Positions 18,609 through 28,244 of a stretch of 64,000 bases of DNA are shown here, piece by piece (within the stretch, counting starts at the first letter, position 1; every line of letters begins with the position of its first letter). The stretch comes from Nitrosospira briensis (GTDB lineage: Bacteria; Pseudomonadota; Gammaproteobacteria; Burkholderiales; Nitrosomonadaceae): NCBI RefSeq assembly GCF_900115125.1, contig NZ_FOVJ01000002.1:186001-250000 (forward strand), read 5' to 3'. A program made the position numbers and the translations under genes. The notes under the pieces are model-generated. The model searched no databases. It saw only the letters and a list, made by a program, of their open reading frames with translations, and was not told the DNA's origin.

Positions 18609-19190
18609 ATGAGCATCCGGTTTTTCGTCCTGACCGGCATGGCGGCTGTTCTTATTGCCGGTTGCGGTGAGTCAAAGCCGCCCGCCACATCGTCTGAAAC
18701 ACCTGAGGCAGTTGAAACGCCTGCGCCGCCTTCTACTTCACCGACGCCGCCTCCGGCCGGACCGGACATATCCGCCGCCGAGCAGCCGGCCTCCACCCCC
18801 AAGGTGGAGGAGCCAAGAAATCTGGCGGCGCGTAAGCTGGCTCCGGAGAAAATCAAGCGCGGTGAAGATGTTTATCGCGCCAATTGTGCAAGTTGTCACG
18901 GTCCCAATGGAGAAGCCACTCCCGGTTGGCGCACTCCCGGCCCGGACGGCCGATACCCACCCCCGCCACTGGATGGCAGTGCTCATGCGTGGCATCACTC
19001 AACCGAGACGCTGGAACAAATGATAAGGGAAGGTAGTCCGGGTGGCGGTATGCCGGCTTGGGATGGAAAATTGACTAATCAACAGATTGATGACGTGATT
19101 GTCTGGATAAAATCGCTGTGGCCGGATGAGGTTTACGATATCTGGTATAAGGAAATTGAAAATAAGCCGCTGCCAAAACAGCAGGGTTAA
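18609..19190 (+). CDS. Cytochrome c lipoprotein
   Basis: A 193-residue class I c-type cytochrome. It begins with a lipoprotein signal ending VLIAGC (Cys19), then a long Pro/Ala/Thr-rich linker to about residue 70. The heme attachment site is CASCH (93-97), and Met148 in GGGMPAW is the probable distal ligand. The domain matches the cytochrome CBB3-type/class I fold. It probably carries electrons at the membrane surface facing the periplasm. It follows the cupredoxin and DUF411 genes and ends facing rplS. Confidence 0.92.
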   Translation: MSIRFFVLTGMAAVLIAGCGESKPPATSSETPEAVETPAPPSTSPTPPPAGPDISAAEQPASTPKVEEPRNLAARKLAPEKIKRGEDVYRANCASCHGPNGEATPGWRTPGPDGRYPPPPLDGSAHAWHHSTETLEQMIREGSPGGGMPAWDGKLTNQQIDDVIVWIKSLWPDEVYDIWYKEIENKPLPKQQG

Positions 19191-19201
19191 AGATCCGTCG
19201 C

Positions 19202-19230
19202 GGCGGGGGCATACAGCAAGTGCCTCCGCC
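19202..19230. other. Inverted-repeat hairpin between convergent genes
   Basis: GGCGGGGGCA and TGCCTCCGCC form a 10-bp stem with one mismatch and a 9-nt loop, 11 nt after the cytochrome c stop codon. No T-run follows on either strand, so it is only a possible transcript-end hairpin. Confidence 0.35.
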
Positions 19231-19372
19231 GAGGATACGGATTGCAGCTATCCGGGGAGATAGGCTTAAGTCAGCGGTTGCACCACTACACTTGTAGCCT
19301 CCAACTGTCAAATCGAACGGTTGTGCCCAAGCCGCTCGATTTCAGGTGCAGGGAGGCGCCAGCCGCTAATCC

Positions 19373-19789
19373 TCAGGCTAACCCGGCCTTAGGTGCGCCT
19401 GTCACTGCCTTAATTCCCTTCTTGGCGGCAGCGCGGGCAGGAAGCTTCTCACGAATACGCGCAGATTTGCCGGAGCGATCACGCAGGTAATAAAGCTTCG
19501 CACGTCGGACATCACCGCGACGCTTTATCTCAATGCTGGCGATTAAAGGCGAATAAGACTGAAAAGTCCGCTCCACACCCTCGCCGCTCGATACCTTGCG
19601 TACCGTAAAGGCGGAGTTGAGGCCCCGGTTGCGCTTCGCGATGACAACGCCCTCATAAGCTTGTATCCGCTTACGCTCGCCTTCCACCACTTTAACGTTA
19701 ACGATTACGGTATCGCCGGGGGCGAAATCTGGAATGGTCTTGTCCAAGCGGGTAATTTCTTCGCTTTCGAGTTGTTCGATCAAATTCAT
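19373..19789 (-). CDS. rplS: 50S ribosomal protein L19
   Basis: A 138-residue ribosomal protein located at the 30S/50S interface. It starts [14 protein letters not shown] and contains the family core [35 protein letters not shown] and [19 protein letters not shown], ending with an Ala/Lys-rich tail. It is the last gene of the rpsP-rimM-trmD-rplS operon. Confidence 0.98.
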   Translation of the reverse strand: MNLIEQLESEEITRLDKTIPDFAPGDTVIVNVKVVEGERKRIQAYEGVVIAKRNRGLNSAFTVRKVSSGEGVERTFQSYSPLIASIEIKRRGDVRRAKLYYLRDRSGKSARIREKLPARAAAKKGIKAVTGAPKAGLA

Positions 19790-19829
19790 TTGCGACTCCT
19801 TGCTCTTTATTCCCTGGTTTCAGTTGATT

Positions 19830-20600
19830 TCAATTCGTTTCATAGACGTGCTGGAATTCTTCCAGTAACTTCTTCTCTTCGCTTGTGAGGCCGTGCTCCA
19901 TTTTCAGCGCCAGCAAATCCGGCCGCCTCAGCCATGTCCTGCCAAGCGACTGCTGTAATCGCCAACGCTTGATTCTGGCATGATTGCCGGACTTCAGGAC
20001 GTCGGGTACGACATTTCCATGATAGACCTCCGGCCGGGTGTACTGGGGAAAATCCAGCAAACCCGCTACAAATGAATCCTGGGTGGCTGACTCGGGATCT
20101 CCCAGCACCCCGGGCATTTGTCTCACCAGACAATCTATCAGCACCATGGCCGCCAATTCGCCGCCCGAGAGCACATAGTCGCCAATTGAAATTTCGTAAT
20201 CCACCTGCCGCTCTATCAGACGCTCATCCACGCCTTCATATCGCCCGGCGATTAATATCAGCGCAGATAGTTTACTCAGTTCCAATACCAGGGCATGGTC
20301 CAGTCGACGCCCCTGAGGCGAAAGATAAATCGCTTTCGTCCCGCATAAGCCGTCGGCTATCTGTCTTTGCCTGGCAGCGGTAACTGCCTTTTCCAGCGGC
20401 TCCGCCAGCATCACCATTCCTGGCCCGCCACCGTAAGGGCGGTCGTCTACCCTATGGTAATTATCCTCGGTAAAATCACGGGGGTTCCAGGTGTGTAAGC
20501 GATAAATCGCGTTTTCGTTCGCCCTGCCGGTTACACCATGCTTGGTGATAGCGTCAAACATTTCCGGAAACAGTGTGACGACATCAAATTCACAAGTCAT
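19830..20600 (-). CDS. trmD: tRNA (guanine-N1)-methyltransferase
   Basis: Methylates G37 of tRNAs with G36, preventing frameshifting. The 256-residue SPOUT-family enzyme starts [19 protein letters not shown] and shows the AdoMet-binding trefoil knot motifs ([13 protein letters not shown] and [14 protein letters not shown]), with the catalytic Asp in [15 protein letters not shown]...DFT region. It begins 3 nt after rimM stops and lies 40 nt before rplS. Confidence 0.98.
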   Translation of the reverse strand: MTCEFDVVTLFPEMFDAITKHGVTGRANENAIYRLHTWNPRDFTEDNYHRVDDRPYGGGPGMVMLAEPLEKAVTAARQRQIADGLCGTKAIYLSPQGRRLDHALVLELSKLSALILIAGRYEGVDERLIERQVDYEISIGDYVLSGGELAAMVLIDCLVRQMPGVLGDPESATQDSFVAGLLDFPQYTRPEVYHGNVVPDVLKSGNHARIKRWRLQQSLGRTWLRRPDLLALKMEHGLTSEEKKLLEEFQHVYETN

Positions 20601-20603
20601 GGC

Positions 20604-21116
20604 TTAATAGTCCGCGCCCCAATCCACCGTTATCCGGCGCGCCTTCAAATCCACTTTAACAATTACCTGATCGATAAAAGGAATCAAACGTTCCCCTTCA
20701 CCATCTTCCAGACTTTGCACCTGAAGCACGTCGTTTGCGCCGGTTTCCAGTAATCCCGCTACTTTCCCCAGCTCTTCACCCTGCAAATTCACAACCTCGA
20801 GGCCGATGAGGTCAGACCAGTAATAACCGTCTTTACCGCTTTTTGACAAGACCGGCAGCTGACTGCGAGGAATTGCAACCTCCAAGCCCTTCAGCCGCAT
20901 CGCCTCGGTACGGTCCTCGTACTGCTCAAGTAAAGCGGTCAGTACATTTCCGTGAACTTCGCTCCCGGCAACCTTGAACCCGCGCCAGTTGCCATCTCCC
21001 CTGCCCAGCCACCATTTCGGGTAGTCAAGCAGCCCATCTATGTGTTCAGTATAAGGAAAAACCTTGATCCAGCCGGCTACACCGTAGGGGCCGATGACGC
21101 GCCCCATCACCGTCAT
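20604..21116 (-). CDS. rimM: Ribosome maturation factor RimM
   Basis: A 16S rRNA processing protein that binds S19 and helps 30S head assembly. With ATG 21116 the product is 170 residues, starting MTVMGRVIGPYGVAGWIKVF, the RimM N-terminal beta-barrel; the C-terminal PRC-barrel contains GYYWSDLIGLEV and LIPFIDQVIVKVDL. The frame is open upstream to a TTG at 21170, which would overlap rpsP by 32 nt; the ATG is preferred but not certain. Confidence 0.95.
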   Translation of the reverse strand: MTVMGRVIGPYGVAGWIKVFPYTEHIDGLLDYPKWWLGRGDGNWRGFKVAGSEVHGNVLTALLEQYEDRTEAMRLKGLEVAIPRSQLPVLSKSGKDGYYWSDLIGLEVVNLQGEELGKVAGLLETGANDVLQVQSLEDGEGERLIPFIDQVIVKVDLKARRITVDWGADY

Positions 21117-21138
21117 CGGTCCGGCTGTTTGGTCTGGC

Positions 21139-21402
21139 TCAGCTTCCTGCGGCTTCTTGCTTCGAATCAAACTGCTTGACCAGCCTTGTCACAGTGGCCG
21201 ATAACTGCGCACCGTGCGATTTCCAATAAGTAACGCGGTCCATCTGAACGCGCAATGCTTCTTCTCCCCCAGCCGCCCTGGGGTTATAAAAGCCAATGCG
21301 CTCAATAAACTTGCCATCGCGAGCGTTGCGCGAATCGGCAACAACCATGTTAAAAAAAGGACGTTTCTTGGCGCCGCCTCGCGCCAGGCGAATAATGACC
21401 AT
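21139..21402 (-). CDS. rpsP: 30S ribosomal protein S16
   Basis: An 87-residue ribosomal protein starting [17 protein letters not shown], with [16 protein letters not shown], both diagnostic of S16. It is the first gene of the rpsP-rimM-trmD-rplS operon. No strong Shine-Dalgarno sequence precedes the ATG. Confidence 0.98.
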   Translation of the reverse strand: MVIIRLARGGAKKRPFFNMVVADSRNARDGKFIERIGFYNPRAAGGEEALRVQMDRVTYWKSHGAQLSATVTRLVKQFDSKQEAAGS

Positions 21403-21812
21403 GTGTTATGCCTATAGGAGGTCTAAAACCGAAAAGGGGGTGATTTTACGGCAGTTATCGCTGCATTAGCAAGTAATACTCACTGTCCGCGCAAAGAACA
21501 GACATATTACCTGTATTTGTAGCATGTGCCATGCCGGTTCATCCTATCGGCGGAATCGAGCATAGCGGCCTGAAATCTGCGTTGAATATCGCGGCCCTAT
21601 TCTGACGACACGGAATGGTGACGGACACGCTCCTTGCGAATCAAGAAATGAGCGAATCGCATCCGACATTCCGTTGTACGTCATGAAGTCCCAGTGGCGC
21701 GGGCGCATCTACATTGTAGATCGTCAAACCACCCTGCTCACGAATCGTATTTACAGAGTCAGGTAAACCGCCCCTCCCTCCAAGCTTGCGCTCTTGTGGG
21801 CAAGAGGCTATG
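21403..21812. other. Intergenic region upstream of the rpsP operon
   Basis: About 410 bases between rpsP and the DUF1428 gene. The rpsP-proximal part has a plausible sigma-70 promoter (see 21443-21472). The remainder shows no coding or RNA signature that I recognise. Confidence 0.5.
21443..21472 (-). promoter_or_regulatory. Putative sigma-70 promoter of rpsP operon
   Basis: On the minus strand TTGCTA (21472-21467) and TAAAAT (21448-21443) are separated by 18 nt, about 40 nt upstream of the rpsP start. This is a reasonable match to the -35/-10 consensus. Confidence 0.45.
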
Positions 21813-22175
21813 TCACGCCTCTGCAATCATCTCGAATCCACCATAGATCAAGCGCTTGCCGTCAAATGGCATCGGATTCGCGTCGGGCTGCATGCGCGGA
21901 TCCTCCATCACCTTCTTCCAGGCTTCGTCGCGCGTCTGGCGAGAAGGCCAGGTTACCCACGAGAACACCACCGTCTCGTCCGGCTGGCACTTGACGGCCA
22001 TCGGAAAAGACGTCAGCTTGCCCTCGGGCACGTCATCGCCCCAGCATTCGACGACGCTTACCGCCCCGTACTCTTTGAATATTACGGCAGCCTTCTCGGC
22101 ATGCTGCCGGTAGATTTCCCGATTCGCCGTAGGCACGGCAGCGACGAATCCATCGACATAGTTCATGTTATTCAA
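21813..22175 (-). CDS. DUF1428 family protein
   Basis: A 120-residue cytoplasmic protein of the DUF1428 (YbaA-like) family, a small ferredoxin-like/dimeric alpha-beta barrel fold of unknown function. Hallmarks are the start NMNYVDGFVAAVPTANREIY, the central VVECWGDDVPEGK, and FSWVTWPSRQTRDEAWKKVM, followed by PMPFDGKRLIYGGFE. It lies alone between polA and the rpsP operon. Confidence 0.93.
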   Translation of the reverse strand: MNNMNYVDGFVAAVPTANREIYRQHAEKAAVIFKEYGAVSVVECWGDDVPEGKLTSFPMAVKCQPDETVVFSWVTWPSRQTRDEAWKKVMEDPRMQPDANPMPFDGKRLIYGGFEMIAEA

Positions 22176-22362
22176 GATTGATCTCCTTCATGGTTTGAAT
22201 CGAATCAATAGGGCTAAAGCTAAATTGAACCAAAAAGCCATGTCTCGCGTTATGCTTTTCAATATAGCAAAAGCGAATCTCTATGCACCTTGTCTGATGG
22301 AAGATGAAGAATCCCTGTCTCTCCATAAATTAAACTTTAAAAGATAAACCTTATCAGGGAAG

Positions 22363-25098
22363 TCAGTGGGCCACTTCCCAATTCGGTCCCACACCTACCT
22401 CCACCAGGAGCGGTACATCGAGTCTGGCCACATCACCCATGAGTTTTGGCAATTCGCATTTTATCATTTCGATTTCATCATCCGGCACTTCCAGCACCAG
22501 TTCGTCGTGGACCTGCATGATAAGCTTGCTGGCAAGGTTTTCCGATGCCAGCCAGCCATGAACCGCTATCATGGCGAGCTTGATGATGTCAGCCGCCGTG
22601 CCTTGCATTGGCGCATTGATGGCGGCGCGTTCCGCTCCTTGCCTGCGGTTGCCGTTGGAACTGTTGATTTCCGGCAGCCATAGCCTGCGCCCGAACACCG
22701 TTTCGACATAACCCGTTTCTCTCGCGGTTTCCCGGGTGCGCTGCATGTAATTTGCCACCCCTGGATAGCGTGCAAAGTAGCGGTCCATATAAACCCTCGC
22801 GGCCGGGCGGTCGATGCCGAGTTGAGAGGCGAGCCCGAATTCGGACATGCCGTAGATCAGGCCGAAGTTAATGACTTTTGCGTAACGGCGCTGCTCGCTG
22901 TCCACCGATTCCAGCGGGACACCGAATACTTCCGAGGCTGTGGCGCGATGTACATCCTCGCCGCCGGCGAAAGCCCTCAGCAACCCTGCATCCTGGGAAA
23001 TATGCGCCATGATGCGCAACTCGATCTGCGAATAATCAGCGGAGACGATGCTGTGCCCCGGCGAAGCTATGAATGCTTCACGAATGCGACGGCCTTCGGC
23101 AGTGCGTACCGGAATGTTTTGCAGATTTGGTTCGTTGCTGGCAAGCCGGCCCGTCACCGCTACCGCTTGCGCATAGTTGGTATGCACCCGCCCGGTAGCT
23201 GCGTCGACCACGCGCGGGAGCTTGTCCGTATAAGTGGATTTGAGCTTGGCGAGGCTGCGATAATCGAGCAGAACTTTGGGCAGGGGGTAATCCAGCGCAA
23301 GGCGCTGCAGCACATCTTCATCGGTAGAGGGCACGCCACCCGGCGTTTTTTTAATGACCGGCAGCTTGAGCCTGTTGAACAGCACTTCCTGAATCTGCTT
23401 TGTTGAATTCAGGTTGAACGGCTGACCGGCGATGGTGCATGCGCGCTCCTCCAGCGCCAGCATTTTCTCGCCGAGTTCGCGGCTTTGGCTTTCCAGCAGC
23501 TTCAAGTCCAGCAGCACGCCGTTGCGCTCGATTTCGAACAGGATGTCCATGACCGGCATTTCAAGAGAGAGGTAAATATAATCGAGCTTTACATCCTCCG
23601 AAATGCCGGGGTACAGGTGTTGATGCAGTTGCAGCGTAATGTCGGCATCCTCTGCCGCGTATTGCGAGGCTGGTTCTATATCCACCTGATCAAAACCTAT
23701 TCTGGCGGCTCCTTTACCGGTAATCTCGTCGTAACTGGTGGTTTTGACGCCGAGATGCCGCAATGCAAGGTTATCCATGTCGTGCGGACGGTGAGGTTCG
23801 AGCACATAAGACTGCAGCAGCGTGTCGTGGACGATGCCGTTTAAAGCAATGCCATGATTGGCGAAGATATGCTTGTCGTATTTGAGGTTCTGCCCCAGTT
23901 TAGGCTTGGCCGGGTTCGTCAGCCAGGGCTTGAGCTTCTCGAGGACGAGACCGATGGGCAGTTGCTGGGGCGCCCCGGCGTACCGGTGCGTTAGCGGCAC
24001 GTAAGCCCCCTGATGAGGCTTAATGGAAAATGCGAGACCGACAAGTTCGGCCTGCATCGGATCCAGCGAGGTGGTTTCCGTATCAACCGAAACAAGCGGT
24101 GCGGTATCGAGGCGCATGACCCACTCATCGAGCTGGGATGGAGTGAGGATGGTTTGATAGTCTGCCCGCACCGGTTCCGGATATAGTCGATCTGTAACTC
24201 CCTTCTCATATCGGGTGGCGGGAATTGCACTGCCTTGCTCTTTTCCGTCCGGTTCCTGCAGCAGTTCCCGCAACCAGGTTTTGAAATCCAGCCGTTCGTA
24301 CAACTCCGCCAGCTTTGCGGCATTCTGCGGTTGCAGCCCAAGGTCATGCAGGCCTATCGGTAATGGAACATCGCATTTGATGGTAAGAAGCTCGCGGGAT
24401 CGGCTCAACCAGTCCAGGGCCTGCCGCAAATTTTCTCCAACCACGCCGCCAATTTCATCGGCATGAACAATAAGATTGTCCAGCGTGCCGAATTGAGCGA
24501 GCCATTTTACTGCTGTCTTGGGACCCACCTTTGGCACGCCGGGAATGTTGTCGGATGTATCTCCGACGAGTGCCAGATAATCCAGCATGCGGGCTGGCGT
24601 TACCCCGAACCGGACAGCCACGCCGGCCTCGTCCAGTGTCTCGTTCGTCATGGTATTGATCAATGTTACCTGCGGATTCACCAGCTGTGCGATGTCCTTG
24701 TCGCCTGTCGAAATTATGCACCGCATATTCTCGCGTTCAGCCTGCTTGGCCAGGGTTCCGATCACATCATCCGCTTCCACCCCTTCCACTATCAACATCG
24801 GCCACCCCATTGCCTTTATGCACTCATGAAGCGGTTCTATCTGGGCCGCGAGGTCGTGCGGCATAGGTGGCCGGTTCGACTTATACTGGGCGTAGAGATC
24901 GTCGCGAAAAGTCTTGCCTTTTGCATCAAATACGCACGCGCTATAATGGGCCTCGTAATCCTTGTGCAAACGGCGCAGCATGTTGAGCACGCCATAAATT
25001 GCGCCGGTCGGCTCGTTGTTGCGGTTGCGGAAATCCGGCAGCGCATGAAAAGCGCGATACAGATAGGATGAGCCGTCAACCAGCAGTAATGTTTTCAT
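22363..25098 (-). CDS. polA: DNA polymerase I
   Basis: A 911-residue repair and Okazaki-fragment polymerase with all three domains: N-terminal 5'-3' exonuclease (LLVDGSSYLYRAFHA, later GDTSDNIPGVPKVGPKTA), an intact 3'-5' exonuclease domain (VSVDTETTSL and YAAEDADITLQL keep the acidic residues), and the polymerase domain with motif A SADYSQIELRIMAH, motif B RRYAKVINFGLIYG and motif C MQVHDELVLEV. It is divergently transcribed from the LOG-family gene with only 21 nt between the start codons, so promoters must overlap coding sequence. Confidence 0.98.
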   Translation of the reverse strand: MKTLLLVDGSSYLYRAFHALPDFRNRNNEPTGAIYGVLNMLRRLHKDYEAHYSACVFDAKGKTFRDDLYAQYKSNRPPMPHDLAAQIEPLHECIKAMGWPMLIVEGVEADDVIGTLAKQAERENMRCIISTGDKDIAQLVNPQVTLINTMTNETLDEAGVAVRFGVTPARMLDYLALVGDTSDNIPGVPKVGPKTAVKWLAQFGTLDNLIVHADEIGGVVGENLRQALDWLSRSRELLTIKCDVPLPIGLHDLGLQPQNAAKLAELYERLDFKTWLRELLQEPDGKEQGSAIPATRYEKGVTDRLYPEPVRADYQTILTPSQLDEWVMRLDTAPLVSVDTETTSLDPMQAELVGLAFSIKPHQGAYVPLTHRYAGAPQQLPIGLVLEKLKPWLTNPAKPKLGQNLKYDKHIFANHGIALNGIVHDTLLQSYVLEPHRPHDMDNLALRHLGVKTTSYDEITGKGAARIGFDQVDIEPASQYAAEDADITLQLHQHLYPGISEDVKLDYIYLSLEMPVMDILFEIERNGVLLDLKLLESQSRELGEKMLALEERACTIAGQPFNLNSTKQIQEVLFNRLKLPVIKKTPGGVPSTDEDVLQRLALDYPLPKVLLDYRSLAKLKSTYTDKLPRVVDAATGRVHTNYAQAVAVTGRLASNEPNLQNIPVRTAEGRRIREAFIASPGHSIVSADYSQIELRIMAHISQDAGLLRAFAGGEDVHRATASEVFGVPLESVDSEQRRYAKVINFGLIYGMSEFGLASQLGIDRPAARVYMDRYFARYPGVANYMQRTRETARETGYVETVFGRRLWLPEINSSNGNRRQGAERAAINAPMQGTAADIIKLAMIAVHGWLASENLASKLIMQVHDELVLEVPDDEIEMIKCELPKLMGDVARLDVPLLVEVGVGPNWEVAH

Positions 25099-25119
25099 TT
25101 AACTTCCAAAGGTTTTTCA

Positions 25120-25848
25120 ATGAGCCGGAAAGATAAAGAAGCCCGCACCATGACGAATGATTTTCGGGAAAAAACCTGGGCGGCAAGAGAGTCGTGGCGC
25201 GTGTTCGGGATTATCGCAGAATTTGTCGAGGCGACGGAACGCCTGAACTCGATCAAGCCCGCAGTAAGCATCTTTGGCAGCGCGCGCACGCTCCCCGATC
25301 ATCCGTACTATAAGCTGACCGAGCAAATCTCCCGCCAATTGTCCGATGCGGGTTTCTCCGTCATTTCCGGCGGCGGGCCAGGTATCATGGAAGCGGCCAA
25401 CAAGGGCGCTTATTTTGGCGAGTCGCCCAGTATCGGCCTGAACATCCAGCTCCCGCATGAGCAAAACCGTAATGACTACCAGGACGTCAGTCAAACTTTT
25501 CGCCATTTCTTTGCCCGCAAATACATGTTCGTTAAGTTGGCTACCGCCTATGTCGTGCTGCCGGGCGGGTTTGGCACGCTGGACGAACTCATGGAAGCGC
25601 TTACGCTGGTTCAGACCGGCAAGACGAGAAGAATGCCTATTATTCTCGTTTGTTCCGATTTCTGGCGAGGTATGCTCGACTGGCTCCAGAACGTGCTCGT
25701 TGAAGAAGGTATGATCGCCCCGGAAGACATGGAATTGATACAGGTGATTGACGAGCCCGCCGAAGTGGTGGATGCGATATTCAAGTATTACGAAACTCGC
25801 GGCTTCGAGCCTTCCGCGGCGGAACGGGAGATTCAACTCAATCTGTAA
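25120..25848 (+). CDS. LOG family protein (TIGR00730)
   Basis: A 242-residue Rossmann-fold protein of the LOG/YvdD family, which hydrolyses cytokinin riboside 5'-monophosphates or other nucleotide monophosphates. The hallmark GGGPGIMEAANKGA and PGGFGTLDELMEALTLVQ motifs carry the phosphate-binding and catalytic residues. The real bacterial substrate is not settled. ATG 25120 follows AAAGG at a good distance; ATG 25150 is an alternative. It faces polA and is upstream of the DUF2782 gene. Confidence 0.93.
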   Translation: MSRKDKEARTMTNDFREKTWAARESWRVFGIIAEFVEATERLNSIKPAVSIFGSARTLPDHPYYKLTEQISRQLSDAGFSVISGGGPGIMEAANKGAYFGESPSIGLNIQLPHEQNRNDYQDVSQTFRHFFARKYMFVKLATAYVVLPGGFGTLDELMEALTLVQTGKTRRMPIILVCSDFWRGMLDWLQNVLVEEGMIAPEDMELIQVIDEPAEVVDAIFKYYETRGFEPSAAEREIQLNL

Positions 25849-25897
25849 CAGCCGTGTCATTTCGGATAGAATGACATATTGGCCCTGCGGAGGCACC

Positions 25898-26263
25898 ATG
25901 CATCGTCTAGCTCTTGCACTGTTATTGAGCTCTGCACTACCAGCTGCGGCGCAATCAAACCAGCCCAAGGACCTGCGGCCCCTGCCGGAGGTCCCGGAGC
26001 CGCCGGAGTTGGCTTTGCCGTCGCCGGGAGCAGAGGAAGAGGATGAGTCACTCGAACCTCAGGTTACCATCACCCGGCGCGGCGAGGACAAGATCGAGGA
26101 GTACCGCATCAACGGGCGCCTCTACATGATCAAGGTTACGCCCCGCATTGGACTGCCGTATTATCTGATCGACAATCATGGGGACGGCACGCTCTCTGCG
26201 CACGAGACTGGCGGTCTCGATCAACGCATTCGTCCCCCGATGTGGGTAATACGCGAGTTTTGA
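25898..26263 (+). CDS. DUF2782 family exported protein
   Basis: A 121-residue predicted periplasmic protein: signal peptide [19 protein letters not shown], a Pro/Glu-rich linker, and the DUF2782 core ([27 protein letters not shown] and VIREF at the end). Function unknown. The start ATG 25898 has a clear CGGAGG ribosome binding site. Its neighbours polA, LOG and thrB match the usual betaproteobacterial context, in which DUF2782 precedes thrB. Confidence 0.9.
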   Translation: MHRLALALLLSSALPAAAQSNQPKDLRPLPEVPEPPELALPSPGAEEEDESLEPQVTITRRGEDKIEEYRINGRLYMIKVTPRIGLPYYLIDNHGDGTLSAHETGGLDQRIRPPMWVIREF

Positions 26264-26330
26264 CATTTTCATAAAAGACAGCAGGATCGCGTCTGTCCAC
26301 ACCGCTTTAGCCTTATCTTTTTTCTCGCTC

Positions 26331-27281
26331 ATGTCTGTCTTTACTACCGTTACCCAACAGCAGCTTTCTGTATGGCTGAGGCGTTATTCTCTCGGCACGC
26401 TGATCAATCTGCAGGGCATCTCCTCGGGTATCGAGAATACGAATTATTTTGTCACCACCAGCCATGGCAAATACGTCCTTACCCTGTTCGAGAAACTGAG
26501 CCCTTCCGACCTGCCCTACTACCTGAACCTGATGGCGTATTTCTCCCGCCATGGCATCCCATGCCCCAGTCCGATTGCTGATCTCAACAACCAGTTTCTC
26601 GGTGAACTCAATGGCAAGCCCGCAAGCATCGTTACATGCCTGCCGGGGAAATCCCAGGAACATCCCACCGCAGCGCATTGCGCAGAAGTTGGCGAGCTTT
26701 TGGCGAGCATGCACTTATCCGGCCTGTCCTATCCTGAAAATATGGAGAACTCCCGAGGACCTAAATGGTGGAAAGCGGCGGCGCTCGATATCATGCCTTT
26801 CCTGGCGGCCGAGGAAGCCGAGATCCTCAAGGAAGAATTGCGTTTTCAATCATTGTACCGTTTCGAGAATCTTTCCCGCGGCGTAATCCACGCGGACCTG
26901 TTTCGCGACAACGTGTTATTCAATGACGGTGCGCTTGGGGGCGTCATCGACTTTTACTTCGCCTGCAATGACGTGTTGCTATTCGATCTTGCCATTACCG
27001 CCAACGACTGGTGCCTGAATGAAAATGGCCAACTGGACGCGGCGCGGACATCGTCCCTACTCCAGGCGTACCACCATACCCGTCCGCTTTCCGCCAATGA
27101 ACATGGGGCCTGGCCAGTGATGCTGCGTGCGGCAGCGTTACGCTTCTGGTTGTCGCGGCTGCAGGATTATCATTTGCCACGCATGGGAGAACTCACCCAT
27201 GTCAAGGATCCTGTTCACTTCATGCATATACTCAAGAATCATGCGGCATCCCACTCCGAACTGGCGCAAGTTTGGGTTTAA
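26331..27281 (+). CDS. thrB: Homoserine kinase (ThrB type II)
   Basis: Phosphorylates homoserine for threonine synthesis. The 316-residue protein is of the aminoglycoside phosphotransferase-like kinase family (ThrB2), not the GHMP type. It starts [19 protein letters not shown], has the GIENTNYFV nucleotide loop, and the catalytic Brenner motif [14 protein letters not shown] followed by IDFYFA. The location next to DUF2782 and polA is the common betaproteobacterial one. Confidence 0.96.
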   Translation: MSVFTTVTQQQLSVWLRRYSLGTLINLQGISSGIENTNYFVTTSHGKYVLTLFEKLSPSDLPYYLNLMAYFSRHGIPCPSPIADLNNQFLGELNGKPASIVTCLPGKSQEHPTAAHCAEVGELLASMHLSGLSYPENMENSRGPKWWKAAALDIMPFLAAEEAEILKEELRFQSLYRFENLSRGVIHADLFRDNVLFNDGALGGVIDFYFACNDVLLFDLAITANDWCLNENGQLDAARTSSLLQAYHHTRPLSANEHGAWPVMLRAAALRFWLSRLQDYHLPRMGELTHVKDPVHFMHILKNHAASHSELAQVWV

Positions 27282-27344
27282 AGCAATAATTTAAGCAATA
27301 AGCTGCTGGTCAGCAAATTGCTATCGATTCGGCGAGCAAACAGT

Positions 27345-27441
27345 ACAAACGTCGTACCAGCGGAATCCAGTATCCAGTAACGTTTAAAGCGGCCACTGGT
27401 GGCTCCGGGCTGGATTCCGGATCAAGCCCGGAATGACGAAA
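27345..27441. repeat. REP-like extragenic inverted-repeat element
   Basis: In the gap after thrB, CGGAATCCAG (27361-27370) is repeated inverted as CTGGATTCCG (27410-27419), and TCCGGGCT (27404-27411) pairs with AGCCCGGA (27425-27432). The block ends CGGAATGACGAA, a sequence type widely dispersed as an extragenic repeat in proteobacteria. No second copy is visible in this window. Confidence 0.6.
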
Positions 27442-27495
27442 ATCAAAGTATTTCTGCTGGATAAATAGTGGGCGCAACCCCTCGGAGATGAGAAA

Positions 27496-28218
27496 ATGGA
27501 AGTCAGGCAAGTCGATGCAAAACAAGGCTGGCAGTGGATAGTAACGGGCTTCGGCCTGTTCCGCAAAATCCCTTTGGTATGGATTATCGTGTGTTTCACG
27601 TTGATGCTGATTGCCTTTACGCTGGCGCTGATCCCAATGGCGGGGCAATTTATTTTCACGCTACTCTCCCCGGTCTTTTTAGCTGGAATCATGATGGGCT
27701 GCAAAGCGCTCGAGCAAGGGGAGGGACTGGAAGTCGCCCATTTACTGTCTGGTTTCCGGAGCAACCCCGCGCCGCTGATCACCATAGGCGGAATTTACCT
27801 GATTGGGCAGATCTTGATTCTCGGTGTGTTCATGCTGGTTGGCGGCGACGTGCTGATGGGTCTATTGATGGAGGGAAAACGGGTCGATGAAAATGAGTTG
27901 AAAAGCGTTTCGGGAGATATGTTGTCCGCCTCTCTCGTGGGGCTGACATTATCCATCCCCTTGTTGATGGCTGTCTGGTTCGCGCCTTTGCTGGTGATCT
28001 TCAAGGGCGCGCCACCATTGGAAGCAATGCGTCTGAGCTTTTTCGCATGCCTCAAGAATATTATCGCGTTCCAGATTTATGCCGTGATACTGGTGGTGCT
28101 GACGATAATAGCTACCATACCTTACGGGTTGGGGTTGTTTGTGCTGATACCCACTGTGTTCGCTTCCATTTACACGAGTTACAAGGACATCTTTGAGAGC
28201 AGCGCGGCCACGGCGTGA
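27496..28218 (+). CDS. BPSS1780 family membrane protein
   Basis: A 240-residue integral membrane protein with about five to six hydrophobic segments. The start MEVRQVDAKQGWQWIVTGFG and the later WFAPLLVIFKGAPPLEAMRLSF are characteristic of the BPSS1780-type family, which is common in betaproteobacteria and of unknown function. It converges with uvrD, 26 nt away; a GC-rich hairpin (about 28229-28254) spans the end of uvrD but has no T-run. Confidence 0.88.
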   Translation: MEVRQVDAKQGWQWIVTGFGLFRKIPLVWIIVCFTLMLIAFTLALIPMAGQFIFTLLSPVFLAGIMMGCKALEQGEGLEVAHLLSGFRSNPAPLITIGGIYLIGQILILGVFMLVGGDVLMGLLMEGKRVDENELKSVSGDMLSASLVGLTLSIPLLMAVWFAPLLVIFKGAPPLEAMRLSFFACLKNIIAFQIYAVILVVLTIIATIPYGLGLFVLIPTVFASIYTSYKDIFESSAATA

Positions 28219-28244
28219 GCGTCCCGCATCCCGCCGGCTTCGCT

